Both the position numbers and the translations under genes were made by a program. From Duganella sp. Leaf126 (GTDB lineage: Bacteria > Pseudomonadota > Gammaproteobacteria > Burkholderiales > Burkholderiaceae_D), in the NCBI RefSeq assembly GCF_001423125.1, contig NZ_LMNW01000005.1, positions 62,001 through 126,000 of the forward strand: a stretch of 64,000 bases of DNA. Reading direction: 5' to 3'. The notes below the pieces were generated by a model. It saw only the letters and a list, made by a program, of their open reading frames with translations. It was not told the DNA's origin and did not search any database. The stretch's first letter is position 1. Every line of letters starts with the position of its first letter. Below, piece by piece: positions 38,552-46,891 of the stretch.

Positions 38552-40919
38552 CGGATTTGAGCTGCACCGAGTCCGGGCCGGCGTGGATGGTGAAGCTGCC
38601 CGGTTCCACCACGCGCTCCATGCGCATATTGTAGAACTGCAGGTCCGCAGGCTTGATGTCGAACGACAGCGTGCGGCGCTCGCCCGGTTGCAGCGTCACG
38701 CGCTGGAACGCTTTCAGTTCCAGCACCGGCCGCGTGGCCGAGCTGACGTCGTCGCGGATGTAGATCTGCACCACTTCGTCGCCGGCGCGCTTGCCGGTGT
38801 TGGCCACGTCCACTTCGACCCTGGTGCTCTCGCCCACCGCGATGCGGGCCTTGGTCAGGCGTGGCGCGGAAATGTCGAACGTGGTGTAACTGAGACCGAA
38901 GCCGAACGGGTACAGCGGCTTGGTGCTGCCGTCGATGTAGCCGCGCCGCGCCGATGGCTTGTAGTTGTAGAAGATCGGCAGCTGACCCACGCTGCGCGCG
39001 ATCGATACCGGCAGCTTGCCGCCGGGGTTGGCGCGGCCGAACAGGAGGTCGGCCACGGCGTTGCCGGTTTCCTGGCCCATGTACCAGCCTTCCACCAGCG
39101 CATCCGCTTTTTCGGCCAGCAGGTTGACCGACAGCGGACGGCCGTTGAGCAGGAATACCACGGTCGGTTTGCCGAGCGCGAAAATGGCGCGCGCCAGGTC
39201 GTTCTGCTGGCCGATCAGGTCCAGTGACTCGCGGTCCCCCAGGTGATTGTCGGCCCACGCTTCGCGGCTGGTCTGCTCGTTGTCGCCGAGGACCATGATG
39301 ATGGTGTCGGCGTTCTTTGCCGCAGCCACCGCCTCGGCGATCAGCCTGGCGTTCACTTCCGGCGCCACGAACTTGATCTCGTCCTGGCCCCAGATGCGGC
39401 TCTCGGTCAGCCGCACGCCCTCGGCGTACGCCAGCTCGAAACCCTGGGCGCGGCTTTCGGCCTGCAGGCCTTCGTACACCGATACCACGTGGCGCGGAAT
39501 GTCGGAATAGCCGCCGATCGGCGTGTCCTTGGCGTGCGCGCCCAGCAGCAGTACCTTGCCCACCTTTTTACCGTCCAGCGGCAGCAGGCCCTTGTCGTTC
39601 TTCAGCAGTACCGGCGTGCGGGTGGCGACCAGGCGCGCCAGCGCCACGGCGTCGCTGGCCGCGGTCAGGCTGTCGGCGCGGCTGGCATCGACGTACGGCT
39701 GTTCGAACAGGCCGGCCTGAAACTTGAGTTTCAGGATGCGGCGCACCACGGTGTCGATCTCCTTGACCGACACCCGCTTTTCCTTGACCAGTTCGGCCAG
39801 CGACAGGTAGGACAGCGGGTCCGGCGTTTCGATATCGACGCCGGCCTTGATCGCATAGTAGCCCGCCTCTTTCGGATCGGCCGCCAGCTTGTGACGCGAA
39901 GCCATTTCGTTGATGCCGAAGTAGTCCGATACCGTGACGCCCTCGAAACCCCATTCCTCGCGCAGCACCTTGTGCAGCAGCCAGTGGTTGGCGTGCGACG
40001 GAATGCCGCCGATCTCGTTATACGACGGCATTACCGCCGCCACGTTGGTTTCGCGGATCAGGCGCTCGAACGGCGGGAAGAAGTCTTCGCGCAGCGTGCG
40101 CTCGCTCACTTCGGCAGGACCGATGTTGGTGCCGCTCTCGGGCTGACCATGGCCGGTCATGTGCTTGAGCGTGACGAAGACCTTGTCCTTGGCCAGCACC
40201 GGGTTGGTGCCGGCGAAACCGATCACTGCGGCCTTGCCGATTTCCGCGCTCAGGTGGGCGTCCTCGCCGTAGGTTTCCTCGATACGGCCCCAGCGCGGCT
40301 CGCGCGCCACGTCCACCACCGGCGCCAGCGCCAGGTTGGCGCCGCGCGCGCGCATTTCGCGCGCCGCCACGCTGAAGGCCTGCTGCACCAGCGGCGGATC
40401 GAACGACGACGCCAGGCCGATCGCCTGCGGGAAGCTGGTGGCGTCGCGCGCCACGTAGCCGTGCAGTGCCTCCTCGTGCATGAACAGCGGGATGCCGAGG
40501 CGGGTCTGCTCGACCGCCCACTTCTGGGCAGCGTTGGTGTAGGTGGCCGTTTCCAGCGCGTTGCGGTTCTTGACGCCGCCGGTATCGCCGGCGCCGGCGG
40601 CCTGGCCCAGCTGGCGGTCGGACGGGCGGCCGATCATGCCGATACCGTGCGGGTAGGCAGCCTTGGCCTTTTCCGCATTGAACTCGCCGCTGGCGTCCTG
40701 GATCGCGGTCTTCTTCTGCCACACGCACAGCATTTGGGCGATCTTCTCTTCCAGCGTCATGCGGCCCAGCAGGTCGTTCACGCGGCGGTCCACGGGCAAG
40801 GCCGGATTTTTATACGGTGCGCTGGTGGCAGCGGCGGCCAGCGCCATCGGCGCCGACACCATGGACAGCCCGGCCACGCCGGTCATCGAGGACAGGAAGG
40901 TCCTGCGGTTGGTTTTCAT
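38532..40919 (-). CDS. GH3 beta-glucosidase/beta-xylosidase with Tat signal
   Basis: The 795-residue protein begins with a twin-arginine signal (NRRTFLSS followed by a hydrophobic stretch and ALAAA), so it is exported folded to the periplasm. Three GH3 parts follow: the barrel with catalytic Asp332 in VTVSDYFG, the alpha/beta domain (LLLGAHAKDTPIGGY, MVLGDNEQTSREAW), and a fibronectin III-like tail. The length is that of BglX-type enzymes. In this locus cleavage of xylo-oligosaccharides is likely. It is 40 bases downstream of gudD and probably co-transcribed with it. Confidence 0.9.
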   Translation of the reverse strand: MKTNRRTFLSSMTGVAGLSMVSAPMALAAAATSAPYKNPALPVDRRVNDLLGRMTLEEKIAQMLCVWQKKTAIQDASGEFNAEKAKAAYPHGIGMIGRPSDRQLGQAAGAGDTGGVKNRNALETATYTNAAQKWAVEQTRLGIPLFMHEEALHGYVARDATSFPQAIGLASSFDPPLVQQAFSVAAREMRARGANLALAPVVDVAREPRWGRIEETYGEDAHLSAEIGKAAVIGFAGTNPVLAKDKVFVTLKHMTGHGQPESGTNIGPAEVSERTLREDFFPPFERLIRETNVAAVMPSYNEIGGIPSHANHWLLHKVLREEWGFEGVTVSDYFGINEMASRHKLAADPKEAGYYAIKAGVDIETPDPLSYLSLAELVKEKRVSVKEIDTVVRRILKLKFQAGLFEQPYVDASRADSLTAASDAVALARLVATRTPVLLKNDKGLLPLDGKKVGKVLLLGAHAKDTPIGGYSDIPRHVVSVYEGLQAESRAQGFELAYAEGVRLTESRIWGQDEIKFVAPEVNARLIAEAVAAAKNADTIIMVLGDNEQTSREAWADNHLGDRESLDLIGQQNDLARAIFALGKPTVVFLLNGRPLSVNLLAEKADALVEGWYMGQETGNAVADLLFGRANPGGKLPVSIARSVGQLPIFYNYKPSARRGYIDGSTKPLYPFGFGLSYTTFDISAPRLTKARIAVGESTRVEVDVANTGKRAGDEVVQIYIRDDVSSATRPVLELKAFQRVTLQPGERRTLSFDIKPADLQFYNMRMERVVEPGSFTIHAGPDSVQLKSVKLMVG

Positions 40920-40959
40920 ATTTGTCTCCGTATTTTTATGGTGGTTACGACGAAAATGT

Positions 40960-42393
40960 TCAGCGCCCCAGACTGGGCCTATTCGGGGAATAGGTCCAGC
41001 CGGGCACCAGGTAGCGCATCGCCATGGCATCGTCGCGCGCGGTGGTGGCGACCTTATTGTAAAGCGCGTGGGCCGCTTCGATGCGGTCCATGTCGGGTTC
41101 GATGCCCAGGCCCGGACGTTGCGGCACCATCACCTCGCCGCCGACGATCTGCAGCGGCTCGCGGGTCAGGCGTTCCTGCCCCTCCTGCCAGATCCAGTGG
41201 GTGTCGATGGCCGTGATACGGCCCGGCGCCGCCGCTGCGGCATGGGTGAACATGGCCAGCGAGACATCGAAATGGTTGTTCGAGTGCGAGCCCCAGGTCA
41301 TGCCCCATTCGGCGCACAGCTGCGCCAGGCGCACCGAGCCCTGCATGGTCCAGAAATGCGGATCGGCCAGCGGAATATCGACCGCGCCCAGCAGGTGCGC
41401 ATGCGCCATTTGGCGCCAGTCGGTGGCGATCATGTTGGTGGCGGTGGGGATGCCGGTGGCGCGGCGGAATTCCGCCATCGTCTCGCGCCCCGAATAACCG
41501 TTCTCGGGACCGCACGGGTCTTCGGCGTAGGCCAGCAAATGTCCCTGGCCGCGACACAGGTCGATGGCCTCGCGCAGCGACCAGGCGCCGTTGGGGTCGA
41601 GCGTTGCGCGCGCGTCGGGAAAGCGCGCCTTGATCGCGGCCACCGCTTCGAGTTCCTCGGCGCCGTGCATCACCCCGCCCTTGAGCTTGAAGTCGCGGAA
41701 GCCATAGCGCGCCACCGTGGCCGCGGCCTGGTCGGCAATCGCGGCAGGCGTGAGGGCTTGCTGGTGACGCAGGCGGTACCAGTCGTCGCCACCGCCGGAC
41801 GAAGCGGCCAGGTATGGCAGATCGGTGCGGCCACGGTCGCCGATGTAGAACAGGTAGGCCAGCATCGGCACGCTGTCGCGCTGCTGGCCGGCGCCGAGCA
41901 GTTCGCACACGGGCACGCCGAGGTGCTGGCCAAGCAGATCGAGCAGCGCCGCTTCCACCGCAGTGATCACGTTTTCCAGGCGCAGATTGATTTCGTGCGG
42001 CTGCTTGAGCACTTCCGCTTCGGCCGCCGACGTGACCTGGTATTGCTGGCCGCTGACGTCGCGCCGGGCGATGGCGGCGCGGATGCCGTTGAGCGTGTGG
42101 TTGTAGCGGCCGATCGCCGTTCCCACCACCAGCGGCACGGCGTTTTCCAGCGCGCGCAGGATGCCGGCGCCGCCCGGCACCTCGCCGATGCCGGTGTGGC
42201 CGGCGCTGTCCTGCAGCAGGACCAGGTTGCGGGTGAAATACGGCGCGTGCGCACCGCACAGGTTGAGCAGCATGCTGTCGTGACCGGCCACCGGGATCAC
42301 GCGCATGGCCGTGATGACGGGCGTCGCGGAGACCGGTGGGGACGAAGGCGTGGAAGGTAAGGGGGACTGCGGTAAATGTGTTGCCTGTACCAT
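40960..42393 (-). CDS. gudD: Glucarate dehydratase (enolase superfamily)
   Basis: The 477-residue protein is very close to glucarate dehydratase throughout: [16 protein letters not shown] near the start, FKLKGGV with Lys236/Lys238, [23 protein letters not shown], and [16 protein letters not shown] with the catalytic His. The enzyme dehydrates D-glucarate or L-idarate to 5-keto-4-deoxyglucarate. An extra Pro/Ser-rich stretch of about 30 residues precedes the conserved start, so a later start is possible. It is read away from the esterase gene, sharing a 51-base promoter region with an operator. It links the glucuronic acid released in this locus to the glucarate branch after oxidation. Confidence 0.93.
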   Translation of the reverse strand: MVQATHLPQSPLPSTPSSPPVSATPVITAMRVIPVAGHDSMLLNLCGAHAPYFTRNLVLLQDSAGHTGIGEVPGGAGILRALENAVPLVVGTAIGRYNHTLNGIRAAIARRDVSGQQYQVTSAAEAEVLKQPHEINLRLENVITAVEAALLDLLGQHLGVPVCELLGAGQQRDSVPMLAYLFYIGDRGRTDLPYLAASSGGGDDWYRLRHQQALTPAAIADQAAATVARYGFRDFKLKGGVMHGAEELEAVAAIKARFPDARATLDPNGAWSLREAIDLCRGQGHLLAYAEDPCGPENGYSGRETMAEFRRATGIPTATNMIATDWRQMAHAHLLGAVDIPLADPHFWTMQGSVRLAQLCAEWGMTWGSHSNNHFDVSLAMFTHAAAAAPGRITAIDTHWIWQEGQERLTREPLQIVGGEVMVPQRPGLGIEPDMDRIEAAHALYNKVATTARDDAMAMRYLVPGWTYSPNRPSLGR

Positions 42394-42408
42394 GCCTTTA
42401 TCCTAAAA

Positions 42409-42423
42409 TGATTAGCGCTACCA
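42409..42423 (-). promoter_or_regulatory. LacI-type operator in the gudD/esterase divergent promoter
   Basis: On the minus strand the sequence is TGGTAGCGCTAATCA, with the symmetric core TAGCGCTA. It lies in the 51 bases between the gudD start and the first possible esterase start, so one bound dimer could control both operons. It resembles the xylan-utilisation LacI box I recall from Xanthomonas. Confidence 0.65.
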
Positions 42424-42433
42424 TTTACTCAGT

Positions 42434-42618
42434 GTGAAGGATTTATGCGATCACGTCAACCTGTCAGACCTTTTCAAAACATGACGGCAGGCGGTATCGC
42501 TGCCGCTGCCCGACTCGCGGTGGCCTCGCTTGGTGAAGGATTTATGCGGTCACGTCAACCCGTCAGACCTGTTCAAAACATGACGGCAGGCGGTATCGCT
42601 GTCGCTGCCCGACTCGAA
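42434..42618 (+). repeat. 99-base tandem duplication carrying ribosome site and start codon
   Basis: Two head-to-tail copies with a 99-base period begin at 42434 and 42533. About 85 bases of each match, with a few substitutions: both contain GTGAAGGATTTATGCG, then the codons for MRSRQPVRP and QNMTAGGIA. Both copies therefore carry a GAAGGA ribosome site and an in-frame ATG (42445 and 42544). The unit length is a multiple of three, so the frame stays open. Confidence 0.9.
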
Positions 42619-43878
42619 GTTGGCGCCATCGCTGTCGCCACCCTGCTCGCCGTCGGCACCCTGGGCGGCTGCGCCACGGCTGCTGACCGTGGCGGTCCGG
42701 ATAGCCAGCACTGGGTGGCGTCCTGGGGAACGGCGCAGCTGGTGCCGGAGCCGGCCAACGAGCTGCCTGCGGCCAGCTGGCGCGACGCCAGCCTGCGCCA
42801 GATCGTCCACCTCTCGCTTGGCGGCAGCCAGCTGCGGATACGGCTCAGCAACGCGTTCGGCACCGCCCCGCTGCTGGTCGACGCGGCCAGCGTGGCGCGC
42901 GCCGTCGCTCCCGGTCGCGCCGATATCGACGCTGCGACCGTGCAGGCGCTGACCTTCGACGGTCGCCGCACCGTCACCATCCCGGCTGGCGCAGAATACT
43001 ATAGCGACCCGGTGAAGCTCGATGCGCCGCCCGGCGCCGACCTCGCCATCTCGCTGCACTTCAATGCCGAACCGGCGCGCCAGACCAGCCATAGCGGCGC
43101 GCGGACCACCAGCTTTGTCACCCCCGGCAACCGCACGGCGGACGCCAGCTGGCCCGATGCCGGCAAGATCACGCGCTGGTACACGATCGCCGATGTGGAC
43201 GTGATGGCGCCGCGCGCTGCCGGTGCGCTGGTGGCGGCCGGCGATTCGATCACCGATGGCTACGGCGTGACCACCGACGGCAACAACCGCTGGACCGATG
43301 TGCTGGCGGCCCGCCTGCGCCAGGACGGCCTGCCGATGGGCGTGGTCAATGCGGGCATCGGCGGCGGCCGCATGCTCAGGGATGGCCTGGGCCCGAACCT
43401 GATGGCGCGCTTCGACCGCGACGTCTTTTCGCGCGCGGGCGTCACCCATGCGCTGGTGTTCATCGGCGTCAACGATCTTGGCGGCCAGCACCGCAACACG
43501 CCGGACCTGCCGGCCGACCGCCAGCAACTGCTGGCCGACCTGAAACTGGCGCACCGCCAGCTGGCGGCCCGCGCGCGCGAACGCGGCGTGTGCCTGATCG
43601 GGGCCACCGTCACGCCGTACGTCGGCAGCGACTATTATCACCCGGAGCCGGCCAACGAAGCAGACCGGCAGGCACTCAATGCCTGGATCCGCGACTCAGG
43701 CGTCTTCGATGCCGTGGTCGACTTCGACGCCGCGCTGCGCGATCCGGCGCAGCCGCAGCGGATCTTGCCGCAATACGATTCGGGCGACCACCTGCACCCG
43801 TCGCTGGCCGGCTACCGCGCACTGGCCGACGCGGTGCCGCTGGCGCTGCTGCGGCAGTCGTGCCGCAGCAGCCCCTGA
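42544..43878 (+). CDS. SGNH/GDSL-type esterase lipoprotein
   Basis: From ATG 42544 the product is 444 residues with a lipoprotein signal (LAVGTLGGC, Cys43), followed by a beta-rich N-terminal region and an SGNH hydrolase domain. The catalytic Ser235 is in GDSITDG; the Asn block is in GVNDLGG; Asp415 and His418 are in DHLHPS. Two start codons are equally well equipped because the leader is duplicated; the longer form from 42445 adds 33 residues before the signal. In a xylan locus, acetyl-xylan esterase activity is the likely role. It starts an operon with GH115 (56-base gap) and GH67. Confidence 0.85.
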   Translation: MRSRQPVRPVQNMTAGGIAVAARLEVGAIAVATLLAVGTLGGCATAADRGGPDSQHWVASWGTAQLVPEPANELPAASWRDASLRQIVHLSLGGSQLRIRLSNAFGTAPLLVDAASVARAVAPGRADIDAATVQALTFDGRRTVTIPAGAEYYSDPVKLDAPPGADLAISLHFNAEPARQTSHSGARTTSFVTPGNRTADASWPDAGKITRWYTIADVDVMAPRAAGALVAAGDSITDGYGVTTDGNNRWTDVLAARLRQDGLPMGVVNAGIGGGRMLRDGLGPNLMARFDRDVFSRAGVTHALVFIGVNDLGGQHRNTPDLPADRQQLLADLKLAHRQLAARARERGVCLIGATVTPYVGSDYYHPEPANEADRQALNAWIRDSGVFDAVVDFDAALRDPAQPQRILPQYDSGDHLHPSLAGYRALADAVPLALLRQSCRSSP

Positions 43879-43934
43879 CCAGCTTCTGCATGCAGTTCCC
43901 GCATTACACACTATAAAAACGGATAACCACAACA

Positions 43935-46868
43935 ATGAGACAAATGCTGACCGCTGCGGCGGGGGCACGGGCACTGCGCGCCCTCGCCCGCCACCTTCCA
44001 CTTCCCCCTGTCCTGCACCGTATCGCGCTCTGCAGCCTGTCCCTCGGTCTGCTGATTGCCGCGCCCGCGCAGGCACTGGGCCAGAAGCCGCTGGTGCTGT
44101 TCGCGGCGCCGCCCGCCGGCGCCGTGACCATGGCGGACAACGGCAAGGCCGCGCCGCTGTACGTGGATGCGGCCGACCATGCGGGCGTGCTGCGCGCCGC
44201 GCACGACCTGCAGGCCGATATCGCGCGCGTGACCGGCGTCACGCCGGCGCTGCAACAAGGTGCGCCGGCCGGCGCCGACGTCATCCTTATCGGCACGGTC
44301 GGCCACAGTCCGCTGATCGACAAGCTGGTGGCGACGGGCAAGCTCGATGTGGCGGCGATCCGCGGCAAGTGGGAAGGCTGGCAGGTGCAGACCGTGCTGC
44401 AGCCGATGCCGGGCGTGGAACGGGCCCTGGTGATTGCCGGCAGCGACAAGCGCGGCACCATCTACGGCATCTATGAAATGTCCGAGCAGATCGGCGTGTC
44501 GCCGTGGTACTGGTGGGCCGATGTGCCGCCGCCCAAGCGCGCCGCCCTGTATGCAGCGGCACCGGCAGCGGTGCACGATGCGCCCGTGGTCAGGTACCGC
44601 GGCATCTTCCTCAACGACGAGCAGCCGGCGCTGACCGGCTGGGTGCAGCAGACCTACGGCGGCTACAACCACCGCTTCTATGAAAAGGTGTTCGAGCTGC
44701 TGCTGCGTTTGCGCGCCAACTACCTGTGGCCCGCCATGTGGAACGCGGCGTTTTTCGATGACGATCCGCTCAACGGCAAGCTGGCCGACGATTACGGCAT
44801 CGTCATGGGCACCTCGCACCACGAGCCGATGATGCGCGCGCAAAAGGAGTGGGCACGCCAGGGCAAGGGCCCGTGGGACTATCAGCGCAACCCCGGGGTG
44901 CTGCGCAATTTCTGGACCGGCGGCATCCGCAACACGCGCGACTACGAGAAGATGATCACCATCGGCATGCGCGGCGACGGCGACGAGCCGATGTCGGAAG
45001 CGTCGAACGTGGCGCTGCTCGAGCGCATCGTGGCCGACCAGCGCACCATCATCGGCCAGCAGATGGGGCGCGACGCCGCCACCGTGCCGCAGATGTGGGC
45101 GCTGTACAAGGAAGTGCAGGACTACTACGAACAGGGCATGCGCGTGCCGGACGATGTGACGCTGCTGTGGGCCGACGATAACTGGGGCAATATCCGCCGC
45201 CTGCCCACCGCCGAAGAACGCAAGCGCAGCGGCGGCGCCGGCGTGTATTACCACTTCGATTACGTGGGCGGCCCGCGCTCGTACAAATGGCTCAACGTCA
45301 CGCCGCTGCCGAAGATCTGGGAGCAGATGCACCTGGCGTGGCAGTACCAGGCCGACCGCATCTGGATCGTCAACGTGGGCGACCTGAAGCCGATGGAAGT
45401 GCCGATCGAATTCTTCCTCACCTATGCCTGGAACCCGGCCGCGTGGCCGGCCGCGCGCCTGCCCGACTATCTGAAACTGTGGGCCACGCGCGAATTCGGA
45501 CCGGAGCACGCCGACGCCATCGCCGACATCGTTGCCAGCTACGCGCGTTACAACGGCCGCCGCAAACCGGAACAGCTGGCGCCGGACACCTACAACCTGG
45601 TCAATTACGACGAGTCCGAGCGCGTGGTGGCCGAATTCCGTGCCATCGCCGACCGCGCCGAAAAAATCGCGGCGCAGCTGCCGGCCGCGCAGCGCGATGC
45701 CTTCTTCCAGCTGGTGCAGTACCCGGCGCAGGCCAGCGCCGTGGTCACCGAGCTGTATGCGACAGCGGGCCGCAACCGGCTGCACGCGGTGCAGGGCCGC
45801 ACCTCGACCAACGACCTGGCGCTGCGCGCGCGCAGCCTGTTCGCGCAGGATGCGGAGCTTATGCGCCGCTACCACCAGGAGATCAGCGGCGGCAAGTGGA
45901 ACCACATGATGTCGCAGACCCACCTCGGTTATACCTACTGGAACCAGCCGCCGCGCAACGTGATGCCGGCCGTGAGCGAGGTGCAGGCGCCAGTGGCGGC
46001 CGACATGGGCGTGGCCGTGCAAGGCAGTGCGCAGGCATGGCCCGGACCCGACAGCGACAAGCTCGCCCTGCCCCCGCTCGACGAATACACCGGGGCGCCC
46101 GCGTACCTGGAAGTATTCAATCGCGGCCAGCAGCCGTTCGACTACCGCATCACGGCCAGCGCGCCTTGGATAGAGATCGACCAGCCGGATGGCCGGGTGG
46201 AACGCGACCGCCGTGTCTACATCAAGGTGCGCTGGGACCAGGTGCCGCGGGGCGCCGATCGCGCAGTGCTGACCGTGCAGGGTCCCAACCGCGCCAAGGT
46301 CGCTATCCAGGCGCCGCTGCGCCGCCTGCTGCCCGGCGTTACCGCCGGCGATTACGTCGAAACCGGCGGCGTGGTGTCGGTCGAAGCGGCCGACTACAGC
46401 CGCGCGGTGGCGCCGGCCGGGCGCCAGTGGCTGACCATACCGGGCCACGGCCGCACGCAGTCCGGCGTCACCGCGCTGCCGGTGGTGGCCACACCAGAGC
46501 AGTCGCCGTCGATGCGGCTTGAATACGCGGTGCACCTGCAGACGGCCGGCCCGGTCGTGGTCCACGCCACGCTGGCGCCTACCCAGAAGTTCCAGCCCGG
46601 CGCCGGCCTGCGCTACGCCGTCTCGTTCGATGACGAAGCGCCGCAGCTGGTGAATATGCATGCCGACCAGTCCGAGCGGGCCTGGGAAAAGAGCGTCTCG
46701 GACGGCGCCACCGTCATGTCGTCGCGTCACACCATCGCCAGGCCCGGCCACCACACGCTGAAGTTCTGGGCGATCGACGCGGGCGTGGTGCTGCAAAAAA
46801 TCGTGGTCGATACGGGCGGCATGAAGGACAGCTATCTCGGTCCGCCGGAAAGCCCGCGCGCCCGGTAA
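43935..46868 (+). CDS. GH115 xylan alpha-1,2-glucuronidase
   Basis: The 977-residue protein carries a signal peptide (cleavage near AQALG) and matches the GH115 layout. An N-terminal domain (about 50-180) is followed by a barrel (RGIFLNDEQPALTGW, NYLWPAMWNAAFFDDD, GTSHHEPMMRAQ, GMRGDGDEPM), a helical region and a beta-rich C-terminus. GH115 enzymes remove glucuronic or 4-O-methylglucuronic acid from internal or terminal xylose of glucuronoxylan. With GH67 downstream it gives the locus two complementary alpha-glucuronidases. Confidence 0.92.
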   Translation: MRQMLTAAAGARALRALARHLPLPPVLHRIALCSLSLGLLIAAPAQALGQKPLVLFAAPPAGAVTMADNGKAAPLYVDAADHAGVLRAAHDLQADIARVTGVTPALQQGAPAGADVILIGTVGHSPLIDKLVATGKLDVAAIRGKWEGWQVQTVLQPMPGVERALVIAGSDKRGTIYGIYEMSEQIGVSPWYWWADVPPPKRAALYAAAPAAVHDAPVVRYRGIFLNDEQPALTGWVQQTYGGYNHRFYEKVFELLLRLRANYLWPAMWNAAFFDDDPLNGKLADDYGIVMGTSHHEPMMRAQKEWARQGKGPWDYQRNPGVLRNFWTGGIRNTRDYEKMITIGMRGDGDEPMSEASNVALLERIVADQRTIIGQQMGRDAATVPQMWALYKEVQDYYEQGMRVPDDVTLLWADDNWGNIRRLPTAEERKRSGGAGVYYHFDYVGGPRSYKWLNVTPLPKIWEQMHLAWQYQADRIWIVNVGDLKPMEVPIEFFLTYAWNPAAWPAARLPDYLKLWATREFGPEHADAIADIVASYARYNGRRKPEQLAPDTYNLVNYDESERVVAEFRAIADRAEKIAAQLPAAQRDAFFQLVQYPAQASAVVTELYATAGRNRLHAVQGRTSTNDLALRARSLFAQDAELMRRYHQEISGGKWNHMMSQTHLGYTYWNQPPRNVMPAVSEVQAPVAADMGVAVQGSAQAWPGPDSDKLALPPLDEYTGAPAYLEVFNRGQQPFDYRITASAPWIEIDQPDGRVERDRRVYIKVRWDQVPRGADRAVLTVQGPNRAKVAIQAPLRRLLPGVTAGDYVETGGVVSVEAADYSRAVAPAGRQWLTIPGHGRTQSGVTALPVVATPEQSPSMRLEYAVHLQTAGPVVVHATLAPTQKFQPGAGLRYAVSFDDEAPQLVNMHADQSERAWEKSVSDGATVMSSRHTIARPGHHTLKFWAIDAGVVLQKIVVDTGGMKDSYLGPPESPRAR

Positions 46869-46891
46869 ACAAAAAAAATCACGGAGACACC

